Assembly: GCF_016616425.1 (NCBI RefSeq)
Contig: NZ_CP067101.1
Span: forward strand, 992,001 to 1,056,000
DNA: 64,000 bases
Direction: 5' to 3'
Source of the DNA: Bradyrhizobium diazoefficiens
GTDB taxonomy: Bacteria > Pseudomonadota > Alphaproteobacteria > Rhizobiales > Xanthobacteraceae
In this document: in pieces, positions 50,876 through 60,020 of the stretch
How the letters are laid out: the number at the start of each line of letters is the position of its first letter
Numbering within the stretch: position 1 is the first letter of the stretch
The notes under the pieces: model-generated
Told to the model about the DNA's origin: nothing
Databases searched by the model: none
What the model saw: only the letters and a program-made list of their open reading frames with translations
Translations under genes and position numbers: made by a program

Positions 50876-52747
50876 CTACACCCGCGGCATGTTCGTGGGC
50901 CGCACTTCGCGGGACTGCGCTGCCAGCCTGATCCCGGCATTGGCCGCACCGAACCCCTGATAATCTCGCCGCTCCACGATCTCGAAGAAGAAGCGCTCGT
51001 CGAAGATGTGGGTGTAGACCTGGAAGAACTCGCCGTCGCCCTCGCGGTCGTAGACGATGTGGTTGGCGCGAAGCTGCGTCATCAGCTCGGGTGCAAGATC
51101 GTACTTGGCCTCGATGTCATCGTAGTAATTATCAGGGATGTCGAGAAAATCCGCACCGCGCTTACGCATTTCCGCGACCGCCGCAAAGATGTCCCGGCAG
51201 GCGAATGCGACGTGCTGCACGCCTGATCCGAAGAACTCCGAGATGAAGCGCGCTGGCAGCGTGCGGTTGGCGGAGGAGCCGTTGAGCACGAAGCGCAGGC
51301 TCTGGTCGGCATTGACGATGGCCTGGCTCTGCACGAGACCTCTGGGGTCGGCGATCTCCATCTGCGGCAGCCGCGTCAAGTCGAGGATGCCGGTGTAGAA
51401 CAACAGCCACGACAGCATCTCGTCATAAGGCATCGACTGCGCGATGTGATCGACGGCGAGCAGCGCGTCCGCGCCCGCGTCGCTTGCAACAGGCTCGAAA
51501 TCCGTGTCCCAGTTCTTGCCGGCCTGATCCAGGAAATAGAGCAGGCTGCCTCCGACGCCGTGGATCGCCGGAATTTCGAGCTCGCCCGGCCCGACCGGCT
51601 GGTAGAAGGTGCGCGCCTTGAGCGTCTCGGCACGCTGCATGGCAAGGCCTGCATTGTCGACATCGAGCGCAATCGCGCAAACGCCGGGACCGTGCGTGAC
51701 ATAGTGGGAATGGGCGAAGCCGTCGGTCTCGCTGTTGATGACGAGTTCGACCTTGCCCTGCGACCAGCGCTCGACCGCCTTGCTGCGATGCACGCCGGTC
51801 TTGCGGAAGCCGAGTTGCGCAAACAGGCGGGCGAGGTCGCCGGCCTTGCTCTCGTTGACGGCAAACTCGACAAAGCCGGTGCCGCGGCTCTTCGCTTTCG
51901 GGGCCAGCGGTTCGCCGGCGAATTGCGGCCAATCCGGCGCGAGTTGGTCCTCCAGCAGGATCAGCGAGCGCAGGCCGTCGAGCGCGGTCTGCGCTGCCGA
52001 GCCGGCGCGGAACTGGTCGTTGAAGATCTCCAGCGACAGCGGCCCGGCATAGCCGGTCGCTGCTATCGCCGCCATGAACTCGCTGACCGGCAGATCGCCC
52101 TGACCGGGGAAGGAGCGGTAGTGCCGGCTCCATGAGAGGATATCGAGCTCCAGCTTCGGCGCGTCCGCAAGCTGCACCAGGAAAATCTTGTCGCCAGGAA
52201 TCGAGGCCATCGCGCGGGTCGGAAATCCCGGGGCGAGCGCGTGAAAACTGTCGAGGATGATGCCGATCGCCGGATGATCGGTGCGCCGCACGATCTCCCA
52301 GGCGTCGCGATAGTCGTTGATGTGGCGTCCCCAGGCCAGTGCCTCGTAGCCGACGCGCAAGCCCCGCTTGGCGGCACGCTCGCCGAGCTCACGAAAATCG
52401 TCCGCGGCGCGGTCGATACCGCCGAGCGAGGCGGGCGACACGTTGGAGCAGATCAGCAGGAGATCGGTGCCGAGCTCCTGCATCAGGTCGAATTTCCGTT
52501 CGGCGCGGGCGTAGTTGCGCGCACGCTGCGGCTCGGGCATGCCCTCGAAATCGCGGAACGGCTGGAACGCGCAGATATTCAGGTTGAGATCACCGCAGAG
52601 CCTTGCGATGTCGCGCGGGCCTGCGCCGAACGACAGCAAATCGTTCTCGAAGATCTCGACCGCGTCGAAGCCGGCGGAGGCGATGGCACGGAGTTTCTCG
52701 TTGAGGGCGCCTGAGAGGGAGACGGTCGCGATCGAGCGCTTGTTCAT
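50876..52747 (-). CDS. quiC: 3-Dehydroshikimate dehydratase (QuiC-type TIM-barrel-HPPD fusion)
   Basis: A 623-residue two-domain protein. Residues 1 to about 280 form a TIM-barrel of the AP-endonuclease 2/xylose isomerase type, with metal-binding Glu/Asp/His residues such as VGYEALAWGRHINDYRDAW and LSLEIFNDQF. Residues about 290-620 form a hydroxyphenylpyruvate-dioxygenase-like vicinal-oxygen-chelate region (VQHVAFACRDIFAAVAEM, GEFFQVYTHIFDERFFFEIVER). Fusions of this type turn 3-dehydroshikimate into protocatechuate. Its start overlaps the livF stop (ATGA), and the shikimate dehydrogenase gene at the other end of the operon supports the call. Confidence 0.85.
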   Translation of the reverse strand: MNKRSIATVSLSGALNEKLRAIASAGFDAVEIFENDLLSFGAGPRDIARLCGDLNLNICAFQPFRDFEGMPEPQRARNYARAERKFDLMQELGTDLLLICSNVSPASLGGIDRAADDFRELGERAAKRGLRVGYEALAWGRHINDYRDAWEIVRRTDHPAIGIILDSFHALAPGFPTRAMASIPGDKIFLVQLADAPKLELDILSWSRHYRSFPGQGDLPVSEFMAAIAATGYAGPLSLEIFNDQFRAGSAAQTALDGLRSLILLEDQLAPDWPQFAGEPLAPKAKSRGTGFVEFAVNESKAGDLARLFAQLGFRKTGVHRSKAVERWSQGKVELVINSETDGFAHSHYVTHGPGVCAIALDVDNAGLAMQRAETLKARTFYQPVGPGELEIPAIHGVGGSLLYFLDQAGKNWDTDFEPVASDAGADALLAVDHIAQSMPYDEMLSWLLFYTGILDLTRLPQMEIADPRGLVQSQAIVNADQSLRFVLNGSSANRTLPARFISEFFGSGVQHVAFACRDIFAAVAEMRKRGADFLDIPDNYYDDIEAKYDLAPELMTQLRANHIVYDREGDGEFFQVYTHIFDERFFFEIVERRDYQGFGAANAGIRLAAQSREVRPTNMPRV

Positions 52748-53481
52748 GCCGCACTCTCCTCCATGGCGCCGCCGAGGAAGAGCTGCCCGATCCGCGGATC
52801 GTTCAGGATGCGTTTCGCGTCATCGACCATGCGGGTCTGGCCGAGCTCGAGCACGATGCCGATGTCGGAGATCTCCAGCGCCGAGCGCGCGTTCTGCTCG
52901 ATCATCAGGATGGTGACGCCGCGATCCCGCAGGCTCTTGAGAATGTCGAAGGTCTGCTGCACCATCAGCGGCGACAGGCCGATCGAGGGCTCGTCGATCA
53001 GCACCAGCTTCGGTTCGAGCAGCAGCGAGCGCGCGATCTCGAGCTGCTTCTGCTCGCCGCCCGAGAGTGTGGAGGCCTGCTGCGTCGACTTGCGGCGCAG
53101 CGCGGGAAACAGATCGAGCGCCGACTCGATCCGCGTGGGCAGGTCGAGGCCCTTTCCGGCCGCGACGCCGCCGAGCTCGATGTTGTGGCGCACGGATAGC
53201 TCGGGAAAAATGTTGCGGCCCTGCGGCACGTAGCAGATGCCGGCATTGAGCAGCGCGCGCTGGCTCAAATTCGTGACGTCGCGGCCGGCAAAGCTGATCT
53301 TGCCCTCGCGCAGCCTGAGCAGGCCGAAGATCGCCTTGAATACGGTCGACTTGCCGGCGCCGTTCGGGCCGATGATCGTCGTGATCGTGGCTGGAGGCAC
53401 GGCAAAGGTGGTGCCGTTCAAAATCGTCATCTTGCCGTAACCGCCGACCAGGTTGTGAACCGAGAGGATCGGGTCGCTCAT
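52744..53481 (-). CDS. Branched-chain-type ABC transporter ATPase (LivF-like)
   Basis: A 245-residue ATP-binding protein: Walker A GPNGAGKST, signature LSGGEQKQLEIARSLLLEPKLVLIDEPSIGLSP, His in the EQNARSALEI region. The ERAQRALLNAGICYVPQGRNIFPELSV segment is typical of LivF. It works with the LivG-like ATPase encoded 11 bases upstream. Last transporter gene of the quinate/shikimate-type operon. Confidence 0.93.
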   Translation of the reverse strand: MSDPILSVHNLVGGYGKMTILNGTTFAVPPATITTIIGPNGAGKSTVFKAIFGLLRLREGKISFAGRDVTNLSQRALLNAGICYVPQGRNIFPELSVRHNIELGGVAAGKGLDLPTRIESALDLFPALRRKSTQQASTLSGGEQKQLEIARSLLLEPKLVLIDEPSIGLSPLMVQQTFDILKSLRDRGVTILMIEQNARSALEISDIGIVLELGQTRMVDDAKRILNDPRIGQLFLGGAMEESAA

Positions 53482-53492
53482 GTTCGCCGCTC

Positions 53493-54236
53493 CTAATGGC
53501 CGAGATAGGCTTCGATCACGGCGGGGTTCTTGCGAACCTCGTCAGGACGTCCCATCGCCAGCACCTTACCCTCCGCCATCACCATCACGCGCGAGCACAG
53601 CGACATCACGAATTCCATGTTGTGCTCGATCACGACGAAGGTGGCGTTCTTCTCGCGGTTGATCGCGACCAGCCGCTCCTTCAAGTCCGCCAGCATCGAC
53701 GGGTTGACGCCGCCGGCCGGCTCGTCGAGCAGCACGAGGCGCGGGCCGCCCATGAAAGCCATAGCGGCGTCGAGCAGCTTCTGCTGACCATAGGAGAGGC
53801 CGCCGGCCGGCTCGTCGGCCAGATGATCAAGCTTGAAGAAGCCGATCATCTGGTCGGCGGCGCCGGTCAGTCCGGCGTCGGATCGGCCGACCAGGCGCGA
53901 GGCCATGTTGCCCTGGTGCTCCTGTCCCGCCAGGATCAGGTTCTCGCGCACGGAGAGCTTTGGGAATACCTGCAGGAGCTGAAAGGTGCGGCTGACGCCG
54001 AGCTTGTTGAGCTCGGACGGACGCAAGCCCGTGACAAGCCTGCCGTCGAGCCTGACCTCGCCGCCCGATGGTGTGAGCTGGCCGAGGATGCAGTTGAACA
54101 GGGTCGACTTGCCGCAGCCGTTGGGCCCGATCAGGCCGAGGATCTCGCCCTCGCGCACGTCGAACGAGACGCCGTCGACGGCGCTGATGCCGCCAAAATT
54201 CTTCTTGATCCCGGTGACTTCGAGAACCGCGCTCAT
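53493..54236 (-). CDS. Branched-chain-type ABC transporter ATPase (LivG-like)
   Basis: A 247-residue ATPase: Walker A GPNGCGKST, Q-loop and LSYGQQKLLDAAMAFMGGPRLVLLDEPAGGVNP, then VVIEHNMEFVMSLCSRVMVM. The start MSAVLEVTGIKKNFGG is fixed by the ATGA overlap with the permease stop at 54233. The longer open frame upstream is a shadow of the permease gene. Confidence 0.93.
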   Translation of the reverse strand: MSAVLEVTGIKKNFGGISAVDGVSFDVREGEILGLIGPNGCGKSTLFNCILGQLTPSGGEVRLDGRLVTGLRPSELNKLGVSRTFQLLQVFPKLSVRENLILAGQEHQGNMASRLVGRSDAGLTGAADQMIGFFKLDHLADEPAGGLSYGQQKLLDAAMAFMGGPRLVLLDEPAGGVNPSMLADLKERLVAINREKNATFVVIEHNMEFVMSLCSRVMVMAEGKVLAMGRPDEVRKNPAVIEAYLGH

Positions 54237-55231
54237 TGCACCGTCTCCAGACGCGACTTGGCGACGGCGCGCAGCGCGGACGCTGCCTTGGTTCGCCGCG
54301 CGGCCATGGTGCGATCGAGGATCCCCAAAATGCCGGTTGGCGACCAGATCAACAGGACGATCACCGCCACCGCATAGAGCATCAGATAATAGCCTTCGGT
54401 GAAGCGCAGCCATTCCGGCAGCAGCACCGCGATCATCGCGCCCAGGAACGGGCCGAAATAGAAGCCGGCGCCGCCGACGATCACCATCATCAGAAGATCG
54501 AGCGAGAGCGACAGGTTGAAGGGCACCGGGTCGATATATTGCGTCAGCGGCGCATAGAGCGCGCCGGCGACGCCGCCGAGCGCCGAGCCGATCGCGAACG
54601 CCATCAGCGTGTAGCGGCGCGTGTCGATGCCGAGCGATTGCGCGCGCAGCGGATTTTCGCGCAGCGCCATGAAGGCGCGGCCCCAGGGCGAGCGGATCAG
54701 CCACCACACCGCCAGCGACACGACGGCCAGCGAGCCAAGGCAGACATAATAGAAGGGTAGCGGCTTATTGGTCGCGATGCCGAAGATATGGGGCCGCGGG
54801 ATGTTGGAGATGCCGTAGATACCGCCGGTGAGCCAGCTCTCGTTGCGGAACACCAGGAAGGCGAGGGTGGAGAAGGCCAGCGTGACGAAGGCGAGATAGT
54901 GGTGCTGCACGCGCAGTGCGGGATAGCCGAGCACCCAGCCGACCGCGAAACTGAGCACGATCGCGACCAGGATCGCCGCCGGCAGCGGCCAGCCATGGGT
55001 GGTCATGATCGCCGCGGCATAGGCGCCGATGCCGACGAACGCGCCTTGCGCCAGCGACACCTGGCCGGCATAGCCAAGCGTGAGGTTCAGCCCCATCGCG
55101 GCGATGCTCATCACCGCCCATTGGCTCAGGATGAAGAGGCCGTAGCGGTGGAAGTTCATGGGAACGACGATCAGGCCGGCGATGACGATCAGGCCGAGCG
55201 CAATCTTCAGGGGTTTGGCAAAGCCGCTCAT
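54233..55231 (-). CDS. Branched-chain-type ABC transporter permease (LivM-like)
   Basis: A 332-residue inner-membrane permease with about eight to ten hydrophobic segments. LGYAGQVSLAQGAFVGIGAYAAAI and the ENPLRAQSLGIDTRRYTLMAFAIGSALGGVAGALYA motif are the LivM signatures. It overlaps the LivH stop/start by four bases and the LivG start by four bases. Confidence 0.93.
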   Translation of the reverse strand: MSGFAKPLKIALGLIVIAGLIVVPMNFHRYGLFILSQWAVMSIAAMGLNLTLGYAGQVSLAQGAFVGIGAYAAAIMTTHGWPLPAAILVAIVLSFAVGWVLGYPALRVQHHYLAFVTLAFSTLAFLVFRNESWLTGGIYGISNIPRPHIFGIATNKPLPFYYVCLGSLAVVSLAVWWLIRSPWGRAFMALRENPLRAQSLGIDTRRYTLMAFAIGSALGGVAGALYAPLTQYIDPVPFNLSLSLDLLMMVIVGGAGFYFGPFLGAMIAVLLPEWLRFTEGYYLMLYAVAVIVLLIWSPTGILGILDRTMAARRTKAASALRAVAKSRLETVQ

Positions 55232-56103
55232 ACCGTGCGCTCCTCGGCGCGGCCGAGCAGTCCTTGCGGCCGGAACAGGATGACGGCGATCAGGAAGATC
55301 ATCGGGACGGCGGCGCGATACTGCGTCGAGACATAGGCCGCCGCGAGGTTGTCGAGCACGCCGATCAAGAGGCCGCCGGCGATCGCGCCGCGCACCTGGT
55401 TGAAGCCGCCGACGATTGCGGCAATGAAGGCGGCCTGGCCCAGCACCTCGCCGGACGAGAATTTTGCGAGGTAAATCGGCGTGATCAGCAGCGAAGCCAG
55501 TGCGACGAGGAAGGCGTTGATCACGAAAGTCAGCAGGATCATGCGCTCGACCGGCACGCCGATGATGCGCGCCACGGTCGGGTTCTGCGCCGCGGCCTGC
55601 ATCTGGTGGCCGAGCGAAGTGCGATTGAGAAGCGTGGATAGCCCAAAGACGGCGAGGATGGCGACGACGAGCACGCCGATGCTTTGCAGCGAGACGGCGT
55701 GGCCGAGAATGGAGATGTCACCGGTCGGTACGATCGAGGGGAAGGGCGACGCCTCGGCGCTGAAAAACTGCTTCACGGCTTCCTTGATGCCGATGGCGAG
55801 TGCCATCGTCGCGATCGCCAGCGGCAGCACGCCGTGGCGCATCATCGGATCGACCAGCAGCAGCTTGAAGGCGAGGCCGAGCAGGATCATCGAGAGCAGG
55901 ATGCCGAGGATGATCGCGAGCCAGAACGGCGCGCCGGCATGCATCGCCGCCAGCATCAGGAATGCCGGCAACATCACGAACTCGCCTTGCGCGAAATTGA
56001 TGGTCTGCGAGGTCTGCCACAGCAGCGTGAAGCCGACCGCGACCAGCGCATAGATCGCGCCGGTGGCCAGCCCTGCGACCAGAAGATCGAACAGATTGGA
56101 CAT
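55228..56103 (-). CDS. Branched-chain-type ABC transporter permease (LivH-like)
   Basis: A 291-residue permease: GLATGAIYALVAVGFTLLWQTSQTINFAQGEFVMLPAF at the start and GHQMQAAAQNPTVARIIGVPVERMILLTFVINAFLVALASLL as the conserved cytoplasmic loop region. It forms the channel with the LivM-like protein. A 165-base gap with an A-family repeat separates it from the binding-protein gene upstream. Confidence 0.93.
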   Translation of the reverse strand: MSNLFDLLVAGLATGAIYALVAVGFTLLWQTSQTINFAQGEFVMLPAFLMLAAMHAGAPFWLAIILGILLSMILLGLAFKLLLVDPMMRHGVLPLAIATMALAIGIKEAVKQFFSAEASPFPSIVPTGDISILGHAVSLQSIGVLVVAILAVFGLSTLLNRTSLGHQMQAAAQNPTVARIIGVPVERMILLTFVINAFLVALASLLITPIYLAKFSSGEVLGQAAFIAAIVGGFNQVRGAIAGGLLIGVLDNLAAAYVSTQYRAAVPMIFLIAVILFRPQGLLGRAEERTV

Positions 56104-56119
56104 TTTCCCCTCTATCTTC

Positions 56120-56260
56120 TCCCTCTCCCCGCTTACGGGGAGAGGGTCGGGGTGAGGCGGAGTCTCCGCGAGGGTGCTGACAGTAGGACCCGCGGAGGCT
56201 CCCCCTCACCCGGAATTTGCTGCGCAAATTCCGGCCTCTCCCCGTAGGCGGGGAGAGGCG
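56120..56260. repeat. A-family composite palindromic repeat (in operon)
   Basis: A 141-base copy (CTCCCTCTCCCCGCTTACGGGGAGAGGG at one end; CCTCTCCCCGTAGGCGGGGAGAGG at the other) between the binding-protein and LivH genes of the quinate/shikimate-type operon. Confidence 0.82.
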
Positions 56261-56268
56261 AATGAACC

Positions 56269-57399
56269 TCACTTCACCTTCGGCAGCACCTGCTTCACCA
56301 CCTGCTTGCCTTCGACCACCTCGACCAGGAAGCTCTGGCGGTCGAGGTCGCCGTTCTGATCGAAGGTGACGTCCATCAGAATGCCCGGCTCGTCCGCGGC
56401 CTTGATGGTGAGGCCATGCAGCGTGTCGGCGAACTTCTTCGGGTCGACCTTGCCCATCTTCTCGGTGGTGGCCTTCACCATGTAGACCGCGAGATAGCCC
56501 TTCAGGCCGTTATGGTCGGGTACGTAATTGTACTTCTTGGAAAACTTCTCGCGGAATTGCTTGACCAGATCGACCGGCGCATCGGTGGTGAGGCCGACAT
56601 GACCGCGGGCGCCGTTGGCGGCATCGCCCGCGAGCTCGATCACCTTCTGCCCGATCAGCGTGGTCTCGCCCATCAGCGGCGCGGTAACGCCCTGGCGCTT
56701 CAGCTCTTTGAGGATACGCGCGCTCTCTTCTTCGTTCAGGTAGATGAACACCGCGTCGGGGTTGGCGGCCTTGATCTTGCCGACGTCGGCGGCGAAATCG
56801 GCCTGGCCCGCTTCAGTGGAGAGGTCGGCGACCACTTTGGAGCCGAGCCGATCGAGCTCCTTGATGACGACGTCGCGTCCGCCGCGGCCGAAGTCATTGT
56901 TGACCCAGACCACCGCGACCGTCTTCGCCTTCATCTCGTCGTGGATGTATTTTGCGACCTTCGGCATCGACGACTGCTGACCGAACGAGGTTCGGAACAG
57001 GAATTTGTTTCCGGCTTGCGTCAGCTCGGCGGCCTCACCGCCCATGATCTGCGCGATGCCGGCTTCGGCTGCGAGTGGGGCTGTGACCTTCACCGAGCCG
57101 GAATAGCCGGGCCCGAGCAGCACATAGGGCTCGGCATCGAGCGCTTTCTGAACCTGGGCGCGCGCAACGCCCGGGTTGGACTGAGAGTCCGCATGGGTCA
57201 CCTCCAACTTACGTCCGAGCACGCCGCCCTTGGCGTTAATCTCCTCGATCGCGAGGTCGATGCCGTTCTTCCAGTTGGTGCCGACAGTGGCGCCGCCACC
57301 GGACAGCTCAGCGACATCGGCGAGCTTGATCGCCTGGGCAAAGGCGCTCGTTGCCGTCATGGCGGTGAGCAGCGCGCCCACCAGTAGCGTTGATTTCAT
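56269..57399 (-). CDS. Branched-chain-type ABC substrate-binding protein for the quinate/shikimate-type operon
   Basis: A 376-residue exported binding protein: leader MKSTLLVGALLTAMTATSAFAQA, then IKLADVAELSGGGATVGTNWKNGIDLAIEEINAKGGVLGRKLEVTHADSQSNPGVA. It resembles HAAT-family proteins. Location between the shikimate dehydrogenase and permease genes suggests quinate, shikimate or dehydroshikimate as ligand. ATG at 57399 has a GGGAGGAGAGGAC ribosome site; an upstream in-frame start would enter the dehydrogenase gene region. Confidence 0.88.
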   Translation of the reverse strand: MKSTLLVGALLTAMTATSAFAQAIKLADVAELSGGGATVGTNWKNGIDLAIEEINAKGGVLGRKLEVTHADSQSNPGVARAQVQKALDAEPYVLLGPGYSGSVKVTAPLAAEAGIAQIMGGEAAELTQAGNKFLFRTSFGQQSSMPKVAKYIHDEMKAKTVAVVWVNNDFGRGGRDVVIKELDRLGSKVVADLSTEAGQADFAADVGKIKAANPDAVFIYLNEEESARILKELKRQGVTAPLMGETTLIGQKVIELAGDAANGARGHVGLTTDAPVDLVKQFREKFSKKYNYVPDHNGLKGYLAVYMVKATTEKMGKVDPKKFADTLHGLTIKAADEPGILMDVTFDQNGDLDRQSFLVEVVEGKQVVKQVLPKVK

Positions 57400-57455
57400 C
57401 GTCCTCTCCTCCCGTTTCAAATATTGCGAGCGGCCTTGTATCCGGCCGCTTCGCC

Positions 57456-58334
57456 TCAAGCTGCCTGATAGGCGGCGCTGCGCGCAGCCATCACGGCATC
57501 AAAAGCCTCTCCCATGATCTCGGTCGATGGGGCAAGGCCGGTGAACAGTTCGAAGGCGTCGGCGGCCTGATAGATCGCAAGTTCGCGGCCGGTCATGATC
57601 CGAGCGCCTTTCTCTCGCGCTGCCGCAAGCAGCGGCGTGATCAACGGCGAATAGACGGCATCGGCGACCCACAGGTCCTTCCTGAGCAGCGTCGCCGGCA
57701 CTGGCGTGTCTCGGTTCGGCAGCATGCCGACCGGCGTGCCGTTGACGAGACCGGTTGCGCCCTGCAGTGCATCCTCGACGCTTGCAACGACCTTGGCGCC
57801 GCTGCGCGCGGCAAGCAGTGACACCAGCCTCTCGGCGCGCGCCGGCTCGGTGTCGAAAATGCGGATGTCGGCGACCTCGAGGCTTGCCAGCGCGAAAGCG
57901 ATGGCCTTGCCGACGCCGCCGGCGCCGATCACGGCGACGGCGTTCCCCGCGGGCGTCAGCAGCGGCGCCGCCGCGCGTGCAAAGCCGGTGGTGTCGGTGT
58001 TGTGGCCGGTCAGGCGGCCCTCTCTGACGACGACGGTGTTGACCGCGCCCATCGCGGCCGCGCCCGGTGCCAGCGCGTCGAGCAGCGGAACCACCGCTTC
58101 CTTGTAGGGGTAGGTGACATTGACGCCGGCAAAGCCGAGCCGCCGCACGCCCTCGAGCATCATGCCGAGCCCGGCCGCATCTGCGCCGGCGACCTCAATG
58201 AGCTGGTAGTGGCCGCGCAGGCCAAGCGCTTCGGCGGCGCGCTCATGCATGGCAGGGGACGCGGAATGCGCGATCGGCGCGCCGATCAGGCCGGTGAGGA
58301 GCTTCTTGCTGGCGGCGTATCCGCGCTTGGACAT
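57456..58334 (-). CDS. Shikimate/quinate dehydrogenase (AroE family)
   Basis: A 292-residue oxidoreductase. Catalytic Lys78 (VTYPYKEA) and Asp114 (HNTDTTGF) are present, with nucleotide motif GAGGVGKA (137-144). The strand after it reads IRIFDTEPARA, with Asp where NADPH-dependent AroE has NRT, which suggests NAD and a catabolic role. It heads an operon with an ABC transporter and QuiC: together they would take shikimate or quinate through dehydroshikimate to protocatechuate. No 3-dehydroquinate dehydratase gene is in the operon. Confidence 0.87.
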   Translation of the reverse strand: MSKRGYAASKKLLTGLIGAPIAHSASPAMHERAAEALGLRGHYQLIEVAGADAAGLGMMLEGVRRLGFAGVNVTYPYKEAVVPLLDALAPGAAAMGAVNTVVVREGRLTGHNTDTTGFARAAAPLLTPAGNAVAVIGAGGVGKAIAFALASLEVADIRIFDTEPARAERLVSLLAARSGAKVVASVEDALQGATGLVNGTPVGMLPNRDTPVPATLLRKDLWVADAVYSPLITPLLAAAREKGARIMTGRELAIYQAADAFELFTGLAPSTEIMGEAFDAVMAARSAAYQAA

Positions 58335-58455
58335 GTTCGCTATCGTCTCGTTGGGAGCGGTCGGTCCCGCTCATTAGCGGGGAAAGCCGCGCCATTCCAA
58401 GCGTCACGATAGTCCTTCCCCTGCCTAACACAATTACCCTTTTATCCTGCAAACC

Positions 58456-58468
58456 TAACCTCATGTTA
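58456..58468. promoter_or_regulatory. LysR-type T-N11-A box upstream of the shikimate dehydrogenase operon
   Basis: TAAC-N5-GTTA, an inverted T-N11-A motif, overlaps the stop codon of the LysR gene and is about 122 bases upstream of the operon start (58334). It is a candidate binding site for that LysR. Spacing fits LysR regulation but binding is inferred. Confidence 0.5.
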
Positions 58469-59404
58469 TTTCTTCCGGCCGCGCGCCGGCGCGATTTTGC
58501 CGCTGCCGCGGGACGGCTCCACTGCGCGCATCTCGGTGCGCAGCGCCTCGATGAAGCACTCGGCATGGAGCGACAGCGGCGCGCCGCGCTTGACCGCGAT
58601 GTAAGTGTCGAACCGCGTCGGCTCGGCGATCTTCAAGAGCACGATGCCGGGATAGCCGCCATGAGCGACGGTGAACTGGTCGATGATGGCGATGCCGAGG
58701 CCCGCCTTCACCAGCGCGCAGACCGTGGTGCCGAAGCGCGCGCGGATGGTAATGTTGTAGTCGAGCCGGTTGCGCGCGAAGATCTCGGCCATGATCCGAC
58801 CGTAGGGATCGTTGGGATCGATGCCGATCAGCGGATAGCGGGTGATCTCGGCGGCCGAGACCTGCTTGCGGCCGGCGAGCTCGTGGCCCGGCGGCACGAT
58901 GCAGTACAGCTCGCCCGAAGCGAGCGGCATGAAGTCGAGCGCGGAATGCTCCAGGCGGTAGCTCATCGCCACGCACTCGCCGCGGCCGAGCATCAGATAA
59001 TCGATGGCTTCCTCGAGCTTGAGGATGTTGATGTCGATGCCGAGATCGGGATAGCGGCGCCGGACACGCTCGATCGCGCGCGGCACCATCACCTGGGAGA
59101 TGCTGGGAACCGAGCCGATCCGCAGCTCCGACAATCCGCCGCGACCGATCTTGGAGATGATCTCGGAGAGATCGTCGACCTTCTTGTAGACGCCGTTGAT
59201 CTGCTCGAAGATGTTCTCGGCTTCCGGTGTCGGGAAATAGCGCCCGTTCTGGCGCTGGAAGAAGCGGATGCCGAGCGAGCGCTCGGTGTATTTGACGAGG
59301 CGGCTGATCCCCGGCGCCGAGACGTTGAGCAGCTTCGCCGCGCCGCCGATGGTGCCCGTCACCATCACGGCACGGATCACTTCAACCTGGCGCAGCGTCA
59401 TCAT
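58466..59404 (-). CDS. LysR-family transcriptional regulator
   Basis: A 312-residue LysR protein with the N-terminal winged helix (LRQVEVIRAVMVTGTIGGAAKLLNVSAPGISRLVKYTERSLGIRFFQRQNGRYFPTPEA) and a two-lobe effector domain. It precedes the shikimate dehydrogenase operon on the same strand, which suggests it activates that operon in response to quinate, shikimate or a derived acid. The two adjacent ATGs at 59404 and 59401 are equivalent. Confidence 0.92.
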   Translation of the reverse strand: MMTLRQVEVIRAVMVTGTIGGAAKLLNVSAPGISRLVKYTERSLGIRFFQRQNGRYFPTPEAENIFEQINGVYKKVDDLSEIISKIGRGGLSELRIGSVPSISQVMVPRAIERVRRRYPDLGIDINILKLEEAIDYLMLGRGECVAMSYRLEHSALDFMPLASGELYCIVPPGHELAGRKQVSAAEITRYPLIGIDPNDPYGRIMAEIFARNRLDYNITIRARFGTTVCALVKAGLGIAIIDQFTVAHGGYPGIVLLKIAEPTRFDTYIAVKRGAPLSLHAECFIEALRTEMRAVEPSRGSGKIAPARGRKK

Positions 59405-59677
59405 GCTCTTGGCATCCGAAAGAGGATCGTGGCGGCGATCATCTCACGAGAGCTGCGCTATCATCCAGCGGCAAGTCGCTGACAATGCACTCACGGGAGT
59501 GCTTACCCTGTCCCTCCAGGGTGCCTCCAGGGAAGAGTGCAGAGCGCCGCTCGTTTACGGAAAAACAACTGCCGGATAACTTCGCGGTCAGCGTGTTTCG
59601 GCTAAAATCTGTCCGTTCAAATGGAAGGGCGTCGTCGCGCGATCTGTTGCTTCGGCGTCGGTTGTCGCAACTGCCTT

Positions 59678-59854
59678 CTAGCTCGCTGGCCCTTCCGGCA
59701 ATACGCTGTCGGCGAGCTCCGCACGCTCGCTTTGCAGCACCTCGCGCGCGAACTCGATGATCCTGTGCTTGTTTGCCGTTTCGCGGACGGCAAAAAACAC
59801 GCGGTTCAATTCCAGGCCCAGCACGCTGTTGAGGGCGATGTCCTCGTCTTCCAT
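59678..59854 (-). CDS. Small unknown protein (58 aa) next to the quorum-sensing genes
   Basis: A 58-residue frame, MEDEDIALNSVLGLELNRVFF..., acidic at the N-terminus, helical and ending VLPEGPAS. ATG at 59854 is preceded by GGGAAA at a suitable distance. It is divergent from the LuxR gene at 60021. No family is recognised; it could be chance, but the ribosome site and amino acid composition favour coding. The 273 bases on its 3' side up to the LysR gene show nothing clear. Confidence 0.5.
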   Translation of the reverse strand: MEDEDIALNSVLGLELNRVFFAVRETANKHRIIEFAREVLQSERAELADSVLPEGPAS

Positions 59855-60020
59855 CGTGTTTTTCCCGTTTCGAACGTGTCAGGTGTATCGTGACGTAAGT
59901 TCTGCCACAAGTAGATTAAATCTTCGGAACGACGGAACTCCGGCAAACTACGGGAGCCTCGAATTGAGGCAGCTAGCAAATCCGTGCTATAAGGAAGGCT
60001 CGGGGTTAGGGAACGTTACG

